Assembly: GCA_021788795.1 (NCBI GenBank)
Contig: JAJYKG010000058.1
Location: 1 to 10,272, forward strand
Direction: 5' to 3'
Length of the DNA: 10,272 bases
Source of the DNA: Thermoplasmata archaeon
GTDB lineage: Archaea; Thermoplasmatota; Thermoplasmata; RBG-16-68-12
The translations under genes were made by a program, and so were the position numbers. Shown here in pieces: positions 1 to 6,987 of this stretch (positions are counted from its first letter, which is position 1; each line of letters starts with the position of its first letter). Under the pieces are notes generated by a model that worked only from the letters and a program-made list of their open reading frames with translations, was not told the DNA's origin and searched no databases.

Positions 1-1737
1 ACGTACATCGTCCAGCTGCCGACGTCCTACGAGATGGCATCGGACACGATCGTCCCGTTGGGCTCCATCACCACCTACAACTTCACGCGGGTCACGGTGG
101 ACCCCGGCCTGACGACGGGCACCCCGGTCATCCGCATGGTGATCCAGCGGGCCCTGAGCGGGACCGCCCGCGCGACGGTGATCGCACCCACCGGGAAGTT
201 CTACGTGTCGAACGCGTCGTTCGACAACTACCAGGCGTACCTCGCGGCGAACACGAGCATCACGTTCAGCGGCCAGCAGAGCACAGACCCGGTCGGCGAC
301 ATCACGAAGGCGAACTTCACGTGGCAGTTCGAGGCAAACACGAAACCCTCCGTCGTGGGATGGGGCATCACCTCGACGCACGACTACGCCACCGCGGGCC
401 AGTACACGGTCAACCTGACCGTCCTCCAGACGGGCGGCAACGTCACGTACCGGAACATCACGGTCTGGGTCGACGGAACCCCGCCCGTCGCGAACTTCAA
501 GACGAACTACACGGGCAGCGGCTCCGCGGTGGGGATGACCCTCCACGTGAACCAGTCCGCGAGCGTGAAGTTCACGAGCCTGTCGACGGACCTCGCCTAC
601 CCGGGGAAGTCCGGCCTCATCCTGAACTCCGGCTACAAGTGGGTCCTCGACAACACGAGCGTCCCGGACGCCACGGGCAACATCGTGAACTGGACGTTCA
701 GGAAGCCGGGCTGGTACAATGTCATCCTGAACGTGACGGACGCGGTCGGTAACCCGGGCGTGAACGCCACGATGGTGATCATCGTGAACGACACGCAGGC
801 GCCGGTCCCCTCGTTCGTCATCCTGGACCCGAGCAACGACTACGCCCCGGTGACGACGCTGATGGAAGGCAAGCTGTACACCTTCAACGCCTCCACGACG
901 ACCGACAACTACGACTCGCTGGCGAACCTGACCTTCAACTGGACGATCGCGGGACCCATCTTCCTCGCGAACGGGACCGCGCTCGGGGGCGCGAGCCATC
1001 CGTTCGACGGGATGAACATCACCTTCGGATGGTCCTCCTGGAACCTGAGCTACGCGGTCACCCTGACGGCCAAGGACCGCGGCTTCGGAAGCGGCATCCC
1101 GAACGTCGGGACGAAGACGTTCAACGAGAGCGTCCAGATCGATTGGACGAAGCATCCGGACCTCTACGTGAACGTCGGCACGGCGAAGATCTCCAGCTCG
1201 AGCCCGGAGAGCGGCCAAACGGTCACGATCACGCTGAACGTGACGAACAAGCCGAACCGCGGGACCGCGAGCAACGTCTACGTGACGGTCACCGAGGGCA
1301 CGGGCACCGGGGCCGCGACCCTGATGGAGAAGCACTTCGTCGGCAACGGCTGGTCCATGAAGGACAAGAGCGGCAACGCGGCGACCACGATCCCCTCCGG
1401 ATCCACGGTGGGACTCACGATCACCGTGACCGTGGTGGGTCAGGGGAATAAGACGCTGACCGTCCTCGTCGCGGACACGAACGAGCCGTACACGGTCGTC
1501 ACGGCGGAGAACCAGGCAACCCTGTACATCAACGTGGTCCAGCCGGCCTGGGTGACCTACGCGATCATCGGCGCGATCGCGGGCGTCTTCCTGGTGGTCA
1601 TCGGCGCCATGTACTACCGCCGCAAGGTGAAGGCGGGCGACTGGCAGCCGCGGTTCCGGCGCTCCAAGGAAGGCGAGGGCGGCAAGGAGAAGCCCCGGAA
1701 GGAGAAGGAAGCCAAGGAAGAGAAGAAGCGCCTGTGA
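1..1737 (+). CDS. Partial PKD/CARDB-domain surface protein with C-terminal membrane anchor
   Basis: The frame is open from the first base of the window, so the 5' end and any signal peptide are missing; an ATG at 34 is internal and has no promoter or ribosome site. The 578 visible residues hold beta-sandwich domains. PKD-like units lie at about 72-157, 162-263 and 267-380, each opening with a link such as TPPVANF or QAPVPSF. A CARDB-like domain follows at about 386-510, starting DLYVNVGTAKI. One hydrophobic helix at about 517-538 is followed by a Lys/Arg/Glu-rich tail to 578, the usual stop-transfer layout with the long N-terminal part outside the cell. I count about 23 N-x-S/T sequons, consistent with archaeal N-glycosylation. 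PKD and CARDB domains normally mediate adhesion or spacing on extracellular proteins. No catalytic domain is visible here; one could lie in the missing N-terminal part. Domain calls come from reading the sequence and their borders are approximate. Confidence 0.85.
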   Translation, partial: TYIVQLPTSYEMASDTIVPLGSITTYNFTRVTVDPGLTTGTPVIRMVIQRALSGTARATVIAPTGKFYVSNASFDNYQAYLAANTSITFSGQQSTDPVGDITKANFTWQFEANTKPSVVGWGITSTHDYATAGQYTVNLTVLQTGGNVTYRNITVWVDGTPPVANFKTNYTGSGSAVGMTLHVNQSASVKFTSLSTDLAYPGKSGLILNSGYKWVLDNTSVPDATGNIVNWTFRKPGWYNVILNVTDAVGNPGVNATMVIIVNDTQAPVPSFVILDPSNDYAPVTTLMEGKLYTFNASTTTDNYDSLANLTFNWTIAGPIFLANGTALGGASHPFDGMNITFGWSSWNLSYAVTLTAKDRGFGSGIPNVGTKTFNESVQIDWTKHPDLYVNVGTAKISSSSPESGQTVTITLNVTNKPNRGTASNVYVTVTEGTGTGAATLMEKHFVGNGWSMKDKSGNAATTIPSGSTVGLTITVTVVGQGNKTLTVLVADTNEPYTVVTAENQATLYINVVQPAWVTYAIIGAIAGVFLVVIGAMYYRRKVKAGDWQPRFRRSKEGEGGKEKPRKEKEAKEEKKRL

Positions 1738-1748
1738 CGGCGCTCCTC

Positions 1749-1778
1749 TTCCCTTTTCCCTTTTGTCCTCCTCTTTTT
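1749..1778 (+). terminator. T-rich archaeal terminator after the surface-protein gene
   Basis: Directly after the TGA at 1735-1737 come three T runs (1754-1757, 1761-1764 and 1774-1778) in a pyrimidine tract, in DNA that is otherwise very G+C-rich. Oligo-T tracts without a hairpin are the common archaeal intrinsic terminator. The tract runs up to the stop codon of the convergent argS gene. No comparable T run is seen for argS on the other strand. Confidence 0.6.
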
Positions 1779-3493
1779 CACATCTCTCTCGGGGCCACGA
1801 GCCCGAGGCCGTCCAGCGCGTTGCGCAGGACGACGCGGGACGCGTCCACGAGCTCGACGCGGGCGCCGCGCAGGCCCTCGCTGCCCGCGTTCAGGACAGG
1901 GCAGTCCCGGTAGAACTGGTTGAACTGGGCGGCCAGGTCGGCCGCGTAGCCCGCGACCGCGTGCACCCGGCGGCCCAGCGCCGCGTCCCGGACCACGGAA
2001 GGGAACCTCGCGATCCGCCGCAGGAGGAGCTGTTCCTGGGGGTGGACGAGCAGCCTCGGATCGCCCGTCGTCCGCGGCCCCGCGCGGTCGAGGATGCTGC
2101 AGGCCCTCGCGTGGGCGTACTGGAGGAACGGCGCCGAGTTCCCTTCGAAGTTGAGCGCCTCCTCCCATCGGAACACGATCCGCTTCTCGGCCTGCACGCG
2201 GGCGATGTTGTACCGAACCGCGCCCACGCCCACGAACTCGGCGATCTCGCGCTTCCGACCCTCGGACAGGTCCGGCCGCCGCTTCGCGACCTCCTCGCCG
2301 GCCCGGGCCACGGCCTCGTCCAGGAGGTCGTCGAGGTTGACCACGACGCCGCGCCGGGTGGACATCTTCCCCTCGGGCAGGCTCACGAACGCGTAGAAGA
2401 CCGTCTCCGGCGCCCACTCGATCCCCATGAGGCGGAAGGCGGCCTTGAGGCGGTCGAAGGTGAGCTTCTGATCCTCGCCGAGGACATTGATCGCCACGTC
2501 GCAGCGGCGCATCTTGTCGAGGTGGTAGGCGATGTCCCGCGTCGTGTAGAGGGACGTCCCGTCCGCGCGGACGAAGAAGTACTTGGCCGCGTCCCCCTCG
2601 AGGCCGAACGACGAGAGGTCGAGGTAGTGCGAGCCCCCCTCCTCGTGGCTCAGGGGCATGAGGCGCTCGATGACCTCCTGGACGCGCCCGTCCAGGATGG
2701 AGTCGCTCTCCCAGTAGAACGAGTCGAACGCCACCCCGAGGCGCGCCAGGGAGGCGAGGATGCCCGAGAGGACCTCCTCCGCGACCTTCCGCACGTCCTT
2801 CGTCAGGGCGACGTCGCCGAGCTCGAAGCGCCGGATCATCTCCGCGACGTCCGCCTTCGCGGCGGCGTCGTGCTCGAAAATCTCCGTGGCCTTCTGGTAG
2901 TACTTGATGAAGCGGTAGTCCGCCTTGTCGACGTCCGGCGGGCCGACCTGCGCCGGGGTCAGGTGGCGCGTGCCCCAGTACTGGACGACCATCTGCCGCC
3001 CGACGTCGTTCACGAGGTACTCGCGCGTCACCGGATAGCCGGCCATCTTGAGCAGACGGCCGAGGGCGTCCGCGAGGATCGGGTTGCGCGCGCGGCCCAC
3101 GTGGAGCGGGCCGGTGGGGTTCGTGCTCGTGTGCTCCAGCAGGATCCGCATCGGCTGGGCGGGCGAGGAGCCGTAAGCCTCGCCCAGGGAGGCCACGGAC
3201 CCGAGGACGTGGGCGGCGAACGCCGCCGGTTCCGCCGTGAGGTTCACGTAACCGCCGACGGCCTGGAGGCCCGCGAACGGCTCCGGCGCCGGGACGAGGG
3301 CTGCCTCCGCGGCGATGGCGGGCGGCGCCTTCCTGAGTTCCTTGGCGTACGGGAACACGGCGAGGGAGAAGAGCCCCTTGTCCTCCGGCGCCTCCACGAG
3401 ATCCGCATGCGTCCGCACCCCGAGGCGCGCCTCGATGGCCGTGCGGACCGCCTCGGCGCGCTCCCTCAGCTCGGCCCACGGATCGTGGCCCAT
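1778..3493 (-). CDS. argS: Arginyl-tRNA synthetase (class I)
   Basis: Charges tRNA-Arg with arginine using ATP, in the cytoplasm. The 571 residues have the full family layout. An Add1-like N-terminal domain covers about 1-110. The HIGH-type signature is TGPLHVGRARNP (128-139), in the HVGR form that I recall from other euryarchaeal ArgRS. Next come YLVNDVGRQM (159-168) and the KMSKS-type loop GKMSTRRG (375-382). The DALR anticodon-binding domain begins near SAPFLQYAHARACSIL (453-468) and runs to the C-terminus. Length fits the family. The frame stays open far upstream inside the release-factor gene, but the ATG at 3493 gives the expected N-terminus. It also overlaps the upstream stop by one base (TGATG), which points to translational coupling. 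It is the second gene of a two-gene translation operon and converges on the surface-protein gene. Nothing looks broken. Confidence 0.96.
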   Translation of the reverse strand: MGHDPWAELRERAEAVRTAIEARLGVRTHADLVEAPEDKGLFSLAVFPYAKELRKAPPAIAAEAALVPAPEPFAGLQAVGGYVNLTAEPAAFAAHVLGSVASLGEAYGSSPAQPMRILLEHTSTNPTGPLHVGRARNPILADALGRLLKMAGYPVTREYLVNDVGRQMVVQYWGTRHLTPAQVGPPDVDKADYRFIKYYQKATEIFEHDAAAKADVAEMIRRFELGDVALTKDVRKVAEEVLSGILASLARLGVAFDSFYWESDSILDGRVQEVIERLMPLSHEEGGSHYLDLSSFGLEGDAAKYFFVRADGTSLYTTRDIAYHLDKMRRCDVAINVLGEDQKLTFDRLKAAFRLMGIEWAPETVFYAFVSLPEGKMSTRRGVVVNLDDLLDEAVARAGEEVAKRRPDLSEGRKREIAEFVGVGAVRYNIARVQAEKRIVFRWEEALNFEGNSAPFLQYAHARACSILDRAGPRTTGDPRLLVHPQEQLLLRRIARFPSVVRDAALGRRVHAVAGYAADLAAQFNQFYRDCPVLNAGSEGLRGARVELVDASRVVLRNALDGLGLVAPREM

Positions 3494-4722
3494 CACGTCA
3501 CCCGGTACCGCAGGATCGCGGCGATGCCGCCGAACGCCCGCAGGAAGAGCTCGCCCTCCTCGGACTCCTTGGAGATGAGCTCGACCTTCGTGCCGGACTG
3601 CGACGCGAGGGTGCTGAACTCCTCCACGATGTCCCTCTTCTCGACGACCGTCAGCGCGCCCTCGTCCTGGGGGCACCGCGGCAGCGTCGCCTCGTCCGCG
3701 ACGGTCCGCTCGCCTTCCCAGTCCCCGTTGGCGCATCGGAGCCTGAGCCGGAGCTTCCGGAGGCCCTCGGACACGAGCAGGGTGTCCACGGCCCCGAGCT
3801 CGAGGGCGTGCCGCACCTGGTCCTCGCCGTACGCGGCGAGGCCGCCCTCCTCCTTCCGGATCTCGTCCAAGAGTTTCTGGACGAGGGTCTTCTCCCGCAT
3901 CAGGTCCAGGTCGGAGAGGATCGAGCGCGCCTTCTCCACGAGCTCGCGGAGCCCGTACTCGTCCGTGTAGCCCGTGTCCAGGTAGGGCTCGAGGATCTTC
4001 TTCTTCAGCTCGTGGTGGATGTAGTCCTGGGTCGCGAAGTACTCCTTCGTGTAGCCCGGGCCGCCGATGATGATGCCCTTGATCTCGGGACGGCTCACGA
4101 AGGCGTCCGTCATGACGTTCGCGACCTTCTCGTACCACTCGTGGGCGGCGATCTCGATGAGCCGCTCGAACCGCCGGGCGCTCTGACCGCCCATCCGGTG
4201 CTTGGAGGGCACCTGGGACTGCATGTTCTTGAGGACCTCGATCCGCTTCCCGCGGAGCAGCCCCACCGTCGCTTCGGCGCGGTCAATCACGACGAGGCCG
4301 TAGAGTTCCTTCTCCGTCATCATCTCGTGGAGCGGCTCGGTGAAGAACTTGGAGTCGCAACGGTAGAGGAACGACTGCACGGGCTCCGGCGGCTCCAGGA
4401 CGAAGGCGACCATCTCGGTCTGGTCCGCGCCGATCTGCTTGTGCCCCGCGAACACGACGAGCCCGTTCGGCGGCGGCATGCGGTAGCCCTTGATCCGCGA
4501 GATGCACGACTCGATCGCCTGCTGCACGTGCTTCCGCGTGGTCTGGCTCTTGATGTTGGAGGACTGGGAGATCTCGCCGCGGAGGTAGTTCGTGACGTCG
4601 AAGATGGGCCGGCCGGGCGGGATGTAGACGCTCACGAGCTCGGTGCCGCGGCCGTCGGCGGCCTCGATCTCTTCGAGAGAGCGGCGGAACTTGTACTTGT
4701 CCATCTCCGACATTTGGGCCAT
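3493..4722 (-). CDS. prf1: Peptide chain release factor aRF1
   Basis: Recognises all three stop codons and triggers peptidyl-tRNA hydrolysis on the ribosome; the archaeal orthologue of eRF1. The 409 residues carry NIKS (56-59) and a YxCxxxF-type motif, YRCDSKF (120-126), in the stop-codon-reading N domain. The catalytic GGQ loop, HRMGGQSARRF, is at 175-185. Domains 2/3 show GPGYTKEYF (221-229), and the C domain ends in the conserved-looking FLRAFGGIAAILRYR (393-407). Length is normal for the family. The ATG at 4722 is preferred over the in-frame Met4 and Met7 because a TATA box is centred about 27.5 bases upstream of it. The mRNA is therefore probably leaderless, in agreement with the lack of a ribosome-binding site. 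In the C-domain minidomain the two expected zinc-knuckle pairs are each reduced to one cysteine (Cys330 and Cys350). It is followed by argS with a one-base overlap. Confidence 0.97.
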   Translation of the reverse strand: MAQMSEMDKYKFRRSLEEIEAADGRGTELVSVYIPPGRPIFDVTNYLRGEISQSSNIKSQTTRKHVQQAIESCISRIKGYRMPPPNGLVVFAGHKQIGADQTEMVAFVLEPPEPVQSFLYRCDSKFFTEPLHEMMTEKELYGLVVIDRAEATVGLLRGKRIEVLKNMQSQVPSKHRMGGQSARRFERLIEIAAHEWYEKVANVMTDAFVSRPEIKGIIIGGPGYTKEYFATQDYIHHELKKKILEPYLDTGYTDEYGLRELVEKARSILSDLDLMREKTLVQKLLDEIRKEEGGLAAYGEDQVRHALELGAVDTLLVSEGLRKLRLRLRCANGDWEGERTVADEATLPRCPQDEGALTVVEKRDIVEEFSTLASQSGTKVELISKESEEGELFLRAFGGIAAILRYRVT

Positions 4723-4745
4723 TTCATCGACCCAACGTCCTTGCG

Positions 4746-4760
4746 CTATAAAGCAGTTCG
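4746..4760 (-). promoter_or_regulatory. Promoter for the aRF1-argS operon (TATA box plus BRE-like element)
   Basis: Read on the minus strand, CGAAC (4760-4756) precedes CTTTATAG (4753-4746). The TATA centre lies about 27.5 bases upstream of the aRF1 ATG at 4722. Archaeal transcription normally begins about 25-28 bases after the TATA centre, so the transcript should begin at or within a few bases of the ATG. Confidence 0.65.
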
Positions 4761-4798
4761 GCTGGGCGCGGCTCCCATGGAGACGAACGGGTCCCCGT

Positions 4799-4812
4799 CG
4801 AACACTTTTTAT
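4799..4812 (+). promoter_or_regulatory. Promoter for the pyrH operon (TATA-like box plus BRE-like element)
   Basis: CGAAC (4799-4803) stands just upstream of the T-rich box TTTTTAT (4806-4812), in the same arrangement as the divergent aRF1 promoter. The box is centred about 39 bases before the pyrH ATG at 4848, giving a predicted leader of about 10-15 bases. That leader can hold a purine-rich ribosome site: GGAG at 4833-4836 near its start, or GAGGT at 4840-4844. Confidence 0.6.
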
Positions 4813-4847
4813 CGTGCCCCGCGTTTCGCAGAGGAGAGCGAGGTCGC

Positions 4848-5531
4848 ATGGAGAAGGTGGTGGTCTCCCTCGGGGGCTCGGTCCTCGTGCCCGGCGAGGA
4901 GGACGCCCGCTTCCTGCGGGACCTGGCCGGGCTCCTGCGCGCCGTCTCGCGGCACGTCCGGCTCTTCGCGGTCACGGGGGGCGGCCGCGTGGCCCGCTAC
5001 TACATCGAGACGGGGCGCGAGCTCGGCGTCCCGGAGCGGCGCCTCGACGAGCTCGGCATCGGGATCACGCGCATGAACGCGAGGCTGCTCGGCGCCGCCC
5101 TCAAGGGGCGCGCGAACCGCGAGCCCGCCACGAGCTACGCGGGGGCCGCGCGCCTCGCGCGCCGCCATGCGATCGTCCTCATGGCCGGCACCCGCCCGGG
5201 GCACACCACGGACCGGGTGAGCGCGTCCCTGGCCCGCTTCGTCGGGGCCGGGCGCATCGTGAACGCGACCTCCGTGGACGGCGTGTACACAGCCGACCCG
5301 CGAGACCACCCGGACGCGCGGCGCCTCGACCGCATCACGTTCGAGGAGCTCGTGCGGCTGACCGGGGAGGGACACAAGGCCGCGGGCCCGAACGTGGTGT
5401 TCGACCCCGTCGCGGCGCGCATCCTGGCGCGGGACCGGATCCCTCTAAGCGTGGTCCGGGGCCGCGACCTCGAGGCGCTGGAGGCGGCGATCCTCGGCCG
5501 CCCCTTCCCGGGGACGCTCGTGTCCGACTGA
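4848..5531 (+). CDS. pyrH: UMP kinase, archaeal type
   Basis: Phosphorylates UMP to UDP with ATP, feeding pyrimidine nucleotide synthesis; a cytoplasmic member of the amino acid kinase superfamily. The 227 residues match the short archaeal UMP kinase form. They begin MEKVVVSLGGSVLVP with the phosphate-binding GGS at 9-11. VTGGGRVAR is at 42-50, the archaeal signature GTRPGHTTD at 114-122, and NATSVDGVYTADPR at 139-152. DPVAARILAR (186-195) lies near the end. The PGHTTD segment and the overall length favour UMP kinase over acetylglutamate kinase, aspartokinase or isopentenyl phosphate kinase. The ATG at 4848 gives the correct N-terminus and follows GAGGT at 4840-4844. It is the first gene of a probable three-gene operon, transcribed divergently from aRF1. 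Confidence 0.93.
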   Translation: MEKVVVSLGGSVLVPGEEDARFLRDLAGLLRAVSRHVRLFAVTGGGRVARYYIETGRELGVPERRLDELGIGITRMNARLLGAALKGRANREPATSYAGAARLARRHAIVLMAGTRPGHTTDRVSASLARFVGAGRIVNATSVDGVYTADPRDHPDARRLDRITFEELVRLTGEGHKAAGPNVVFDPVAARILARDRIPLSVVRGRDLEALEAAILGRPFPGTLVSD

Positions 5532-5537
5532 GGGGGA
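5530..5537 (+). promoter_or_regulatory. Shine-Dalgarno-like site supporting an ACG start at 5544
   Basis: GAGGGGGA overlaps the pyrH stop codon and is followed, seven bases later, by ACG CGC CGG ATC. No ATG, GTG or TTG lies in this frame between the pyrH stop and the GTG at 5667. The placement of this purine run is the main reason for proposing that the next gene begins at 5544. Confidence 0.4.
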
Positions 5538-5543
5538 CGGCCC

Positions 5544-6011
5544 ACGCGCCGGATCACCGCGTACCGGTTCCTGACGGTCTTCTGCCTGGGGACCGCCGCG
5601 GCCGCGCTCGGCCTCGCGGCAGTCGCCCTCGGCCTGGCCCGCGCCTTCGAGGCCGGCGCCGCGGCCGTGTGCGCCCTCGTCTTCTTCATCCCGGGCCTCC
5701 TCTTCCTGCGGCACTGGCAGCGGCTCGGCTCGCGGGACCTGGCCCTCGCCCACGTGGCCGGCCTCGCGGAGGCGGAGGGCGTCGTGGACGCGAAGACGCT
5801 CGCGCAGCGGCTCGGCGTCCCGGAGGCGGACGCGGCGAAGATCGTGCGCATCGCGATCCGCGAGGGCCGCCTCCGGGGAGAGATGGACGCGTCCGGCCGC
5901 TTCGTCGCGGCGAATGCGCCGAGGTGCGCGGCCTGCGGGAAGCCCGTGCCGCGGAGCGTCGGTCCCGGGGCCTGCCCGGCCTGCGGGAAGCCGGCGGCAG
6001 GGGGCGCATGA
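5544..6011 (+). CDS. Two-helix membrane protein with winged-helix-like segment and C-terminal zinc ribbon
   Basis: Function unknown. Read from the proposed ACG start there are 155 residues. Two hydrophobic helices lie at about 7-32 and 37-55, separated by a short turn with RAFE. A soluble stretch at about 66-124 looks like a small winged helix (AKTLAQRLGVPEADAAKIVRIAIREG). A rubredoxin-like zinc ribbon follows, with cysteines at 128, 131, 144 and 147 in two CxxCGKP knuckles. The only standard start is GTG at 5667, which would delete the first helix and has no good ribosome site. Coding character clearly extends upstream to about 5544, where a ribosome site is well placed. The start is therefore either a non-standard ACG or a mutated or miscalled ATG. 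The gene follows pyrH closely and overlaps thpR by ATGA, so it belongs to that operon. Layout suggests a membrane-tethered nucleic-acid- or protein-binding module with its soluble part in the cytoplasm; this is inference. Confidence 0.7.
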   Translation, partial: TRRITAYRFLTVFCLGTAAAALGLAAVALGLARAFEAGAAAVCALVFFIPGLLFLRHWQRLGSRDLALAHVAGLAEAEGVVDAKTLAQRLGVPEADAAKIVRIAIREGRLRGEMDASGRFVAANAPRCAACGKPVPRSVGPGACPACGKPAAGGA

Positions 6012-6571
6012 CCGTGCCGTTCCGCGCCTTCATCTCCGCCGACCTCCCGCCCCTCCCGGCGCTCGGGGAGCTCGCGCGGGACCTGGGCGCGGCGAGCCGC
6101 GACCTCAAGGTGGTCGCCACGGACCACCTGCACCTCACCCTCAAGTTCCTCGGGGACACGGAGGAGGGCCTCGTGCCGGAGATCGTCGGCGCGATGCGCG
6201 AAGCCTGCGCCGGGGTGGGGCCCTTCACGATCCGGGTGCGCGGGACCGGCGCCTTCCCGAACCTCGCCCGCCCCGGCGTCCTCTGGGTGGGCATCGAGGG
6301 CGGCGAGCCCCTCGGCCGCATCGCGCAGGTCCTGGACGAGCACCTGGTCGCCCTCGGCTTCACCCGCGAGCCGCGGCCGTGGTCGCCCCACGTCACCCTG
6401 GCCCGCGTCCGCGGCCGGCGAGGCCTCGACCGCGCGCAGGAGATCCTCCGGGCCCATGCGGAGGAGACCTTCGCGGAGGTCCGGGTCGACGAGGTCCGGC
6501 TCAAGAAGAGCGTCCTGGGGCCCGGCGGGCCGGAGTACACGACCGTGGACGCGGTGCGCCTCGAGGACTGA
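6008..6571 (+). CDS. thpR: RNA 2',3'-cyclic phosphodiesterase (2H phosphoesterase, LigT-like)
   Basis: A 2H-superfamily enzyme that opens 2',3'-cyclic phosphate RNA ends; first described as a 2'-5' RNA ligase acting on tRNA halves. Both catalytic tetrapeptides are intact in the 187 residues: HLTL at 42-45 (within HLHLTLKFLGD) and HVTL at 128-131 (within SPHVTLARVRG). The start MTVPFRAFISADLP is typical of the family, and so is the length. The ATG at 6008 overlaps the preceding TGA as ATGA and follows a GGGGG run, so translation is probably coupled to the membrane zinc-ribbon gene. It is the last gene of the pyrH operon and ends twelve bases before the stop of the convergent unknown gene. The exact physiological substrate cannot be read from sequence. 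Confidence 0.93.
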   Translation: MTVPFRAFISADLPPLPALGELARDLGAASRDLKVVATDHLHLTLKFLGDTEEGLVPEIVGAMREACAGVGPFTIRVRGTGAFPNLARPGVLWVGIEGGEPLGRIAQVLDEHLVALGFTREPRPWSPHVTLARVRGRRGLDRAQEILRAHAEETFAEVRVDEVRLKKSVLGPGGPEYTTVDAVRLED

Positions 6572-6591
6572 GGCGGACGGGGCTCAGTCCT
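6564..6591. terminator. Possible bidirectional hairpin between two convergent stop codons
   Basis: AGGACTGAG (6564-6572) is the exact reverse complement of CTCAGTCCT (6583-6591), giving a 9-bp stem with a 10-base loop. Each arm holds the stop codon of one of the two convergent genes. A short T-richer stretch follows on the plus side. Part of the symmetry arises simply because both proteins end in Asp followed by TGA, so a terminator role is unproven. Confidence 0.35.
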
Positions 6592-6964
6592 TCTTGTCGG
6601 CGAAGATCTGCAGCTTGTCCCACTCGATCGTGTGCTTCAGGCGGTACTTCTGCAGGACCCGGCTCACCTGCTCCGTGACGCGGGCCACCTCGACCGTCTT
6701 CCCGCGGCCGTAGATGTAGAACTCGACGTCGCTCGAGATGGGGAAGATCATCCGCATCGCGCCCTCGCGGTTGTAGCCCTCGGGCTTGCGGTTCAAGCGC
6801 AGGTCCCGCAGGTTCTCCTCCACGAGGACGTCGATGTTCTCCATGTCCTCGGGCAGCTGCTGCGTCTCCTCGAGGAACTTCAGGAACAACGGTTTGAAGG
6901 CGGGCACGAGGTTCTTCCACTTCACCTTCTGGTCGAACTTGATGTGGCCGCTCCGCGCCCTCAT
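6584..6964 (-). CDS. Conserved-looking protein of unknown function, 126 residues
   Basis: I do not recognise the family. The product is small, soluble and charged, with no signal peptide, membrane segment or cysteine cluster. It begins MRARSGHIKFDQKVKW. A helical N-terminal part follows (about 17-60, rich in Leu, Glu and Arg), then a beta-like stretch, REGAMRMIFPISSDVEFYIYGRG (about 66-88). A helix at about 90-108 (TVEVARVTEQVSRVLQKYR) and a final strand, HTIEWDKLQIF, end in DKKD. This alpha/beta pattern looks like a real folded domain. The ATG at 6964 is chosen because a TATA-like GTTAAATAG is centred 28 bases upstream, suggesting a leaderless mRNA. It is divergent from thiDN and convergent with thpR. 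An ATG at 6984 is in another frame and stops after seven codons. Confidence 0.8.
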   Translation of the reverse strand: MRARSGHIKFDQKVKWKNLVPAFKPLFLKFLEETQQLPEDMENIDVLVEENLRDLRLNRKPEGYNREGAMRMIFPISSDVEFYIYGRGKTVEVARVTEQVSRVLQKYRLKHTIEWDKLQIFADKKD

Positions 6965-6987
6965 GGACCGTTTGGATGAGCCATGTT

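Noticed and set aside
1614..3970. Long open frames on both strands overlapping argS in other frames
   Set aside because: Very high G+C makes stop codons rare in all frames. These frames give Arg/Gly/Pro-rich, low-complexity products with no motifs, while the argS frame has every family motif.
3494..4138. A longer argS reading to an ATG at 4138
   Set aside because: The extra 215 residues are antiparallel-free but out-of-frame reading of aRF1 sequence, Arg/Gly-rich, with no family match. The ATG at 3493 gives the normal length and a TGATG overlap.
3808..5076. Long plus-strand frame over aRF1 and into pyrH
   Set aside because: It lies antisense to a clear aRF1 and crosses the divergent promoter region. 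Its product is repetitive and has no recognisable domain.
4848..5531. Isopentenyl phosphate kinase or acetylglutamate kinase as the identity of the 227-residue kinase
   Set aside because: The GTRPGHTTD signature, length and overall pattern fit archaeal UMP kinase better than the other members of the superfamily.
5135..6457. Minus-strand frames antisense to pyrH, the zinc-ribbon gene and thpR
   Set aside because: The products are Arg/Ala/Gly-rich shadows of three sense genes that have proper motifs or coupling overlaps.
6962..6984. Seven-codon upstream frame from an ATG at 6984 (-)
   Set aside because: The predicted transcript start is near 6966, downstream of this ATG, so it would not be in the mRNA.
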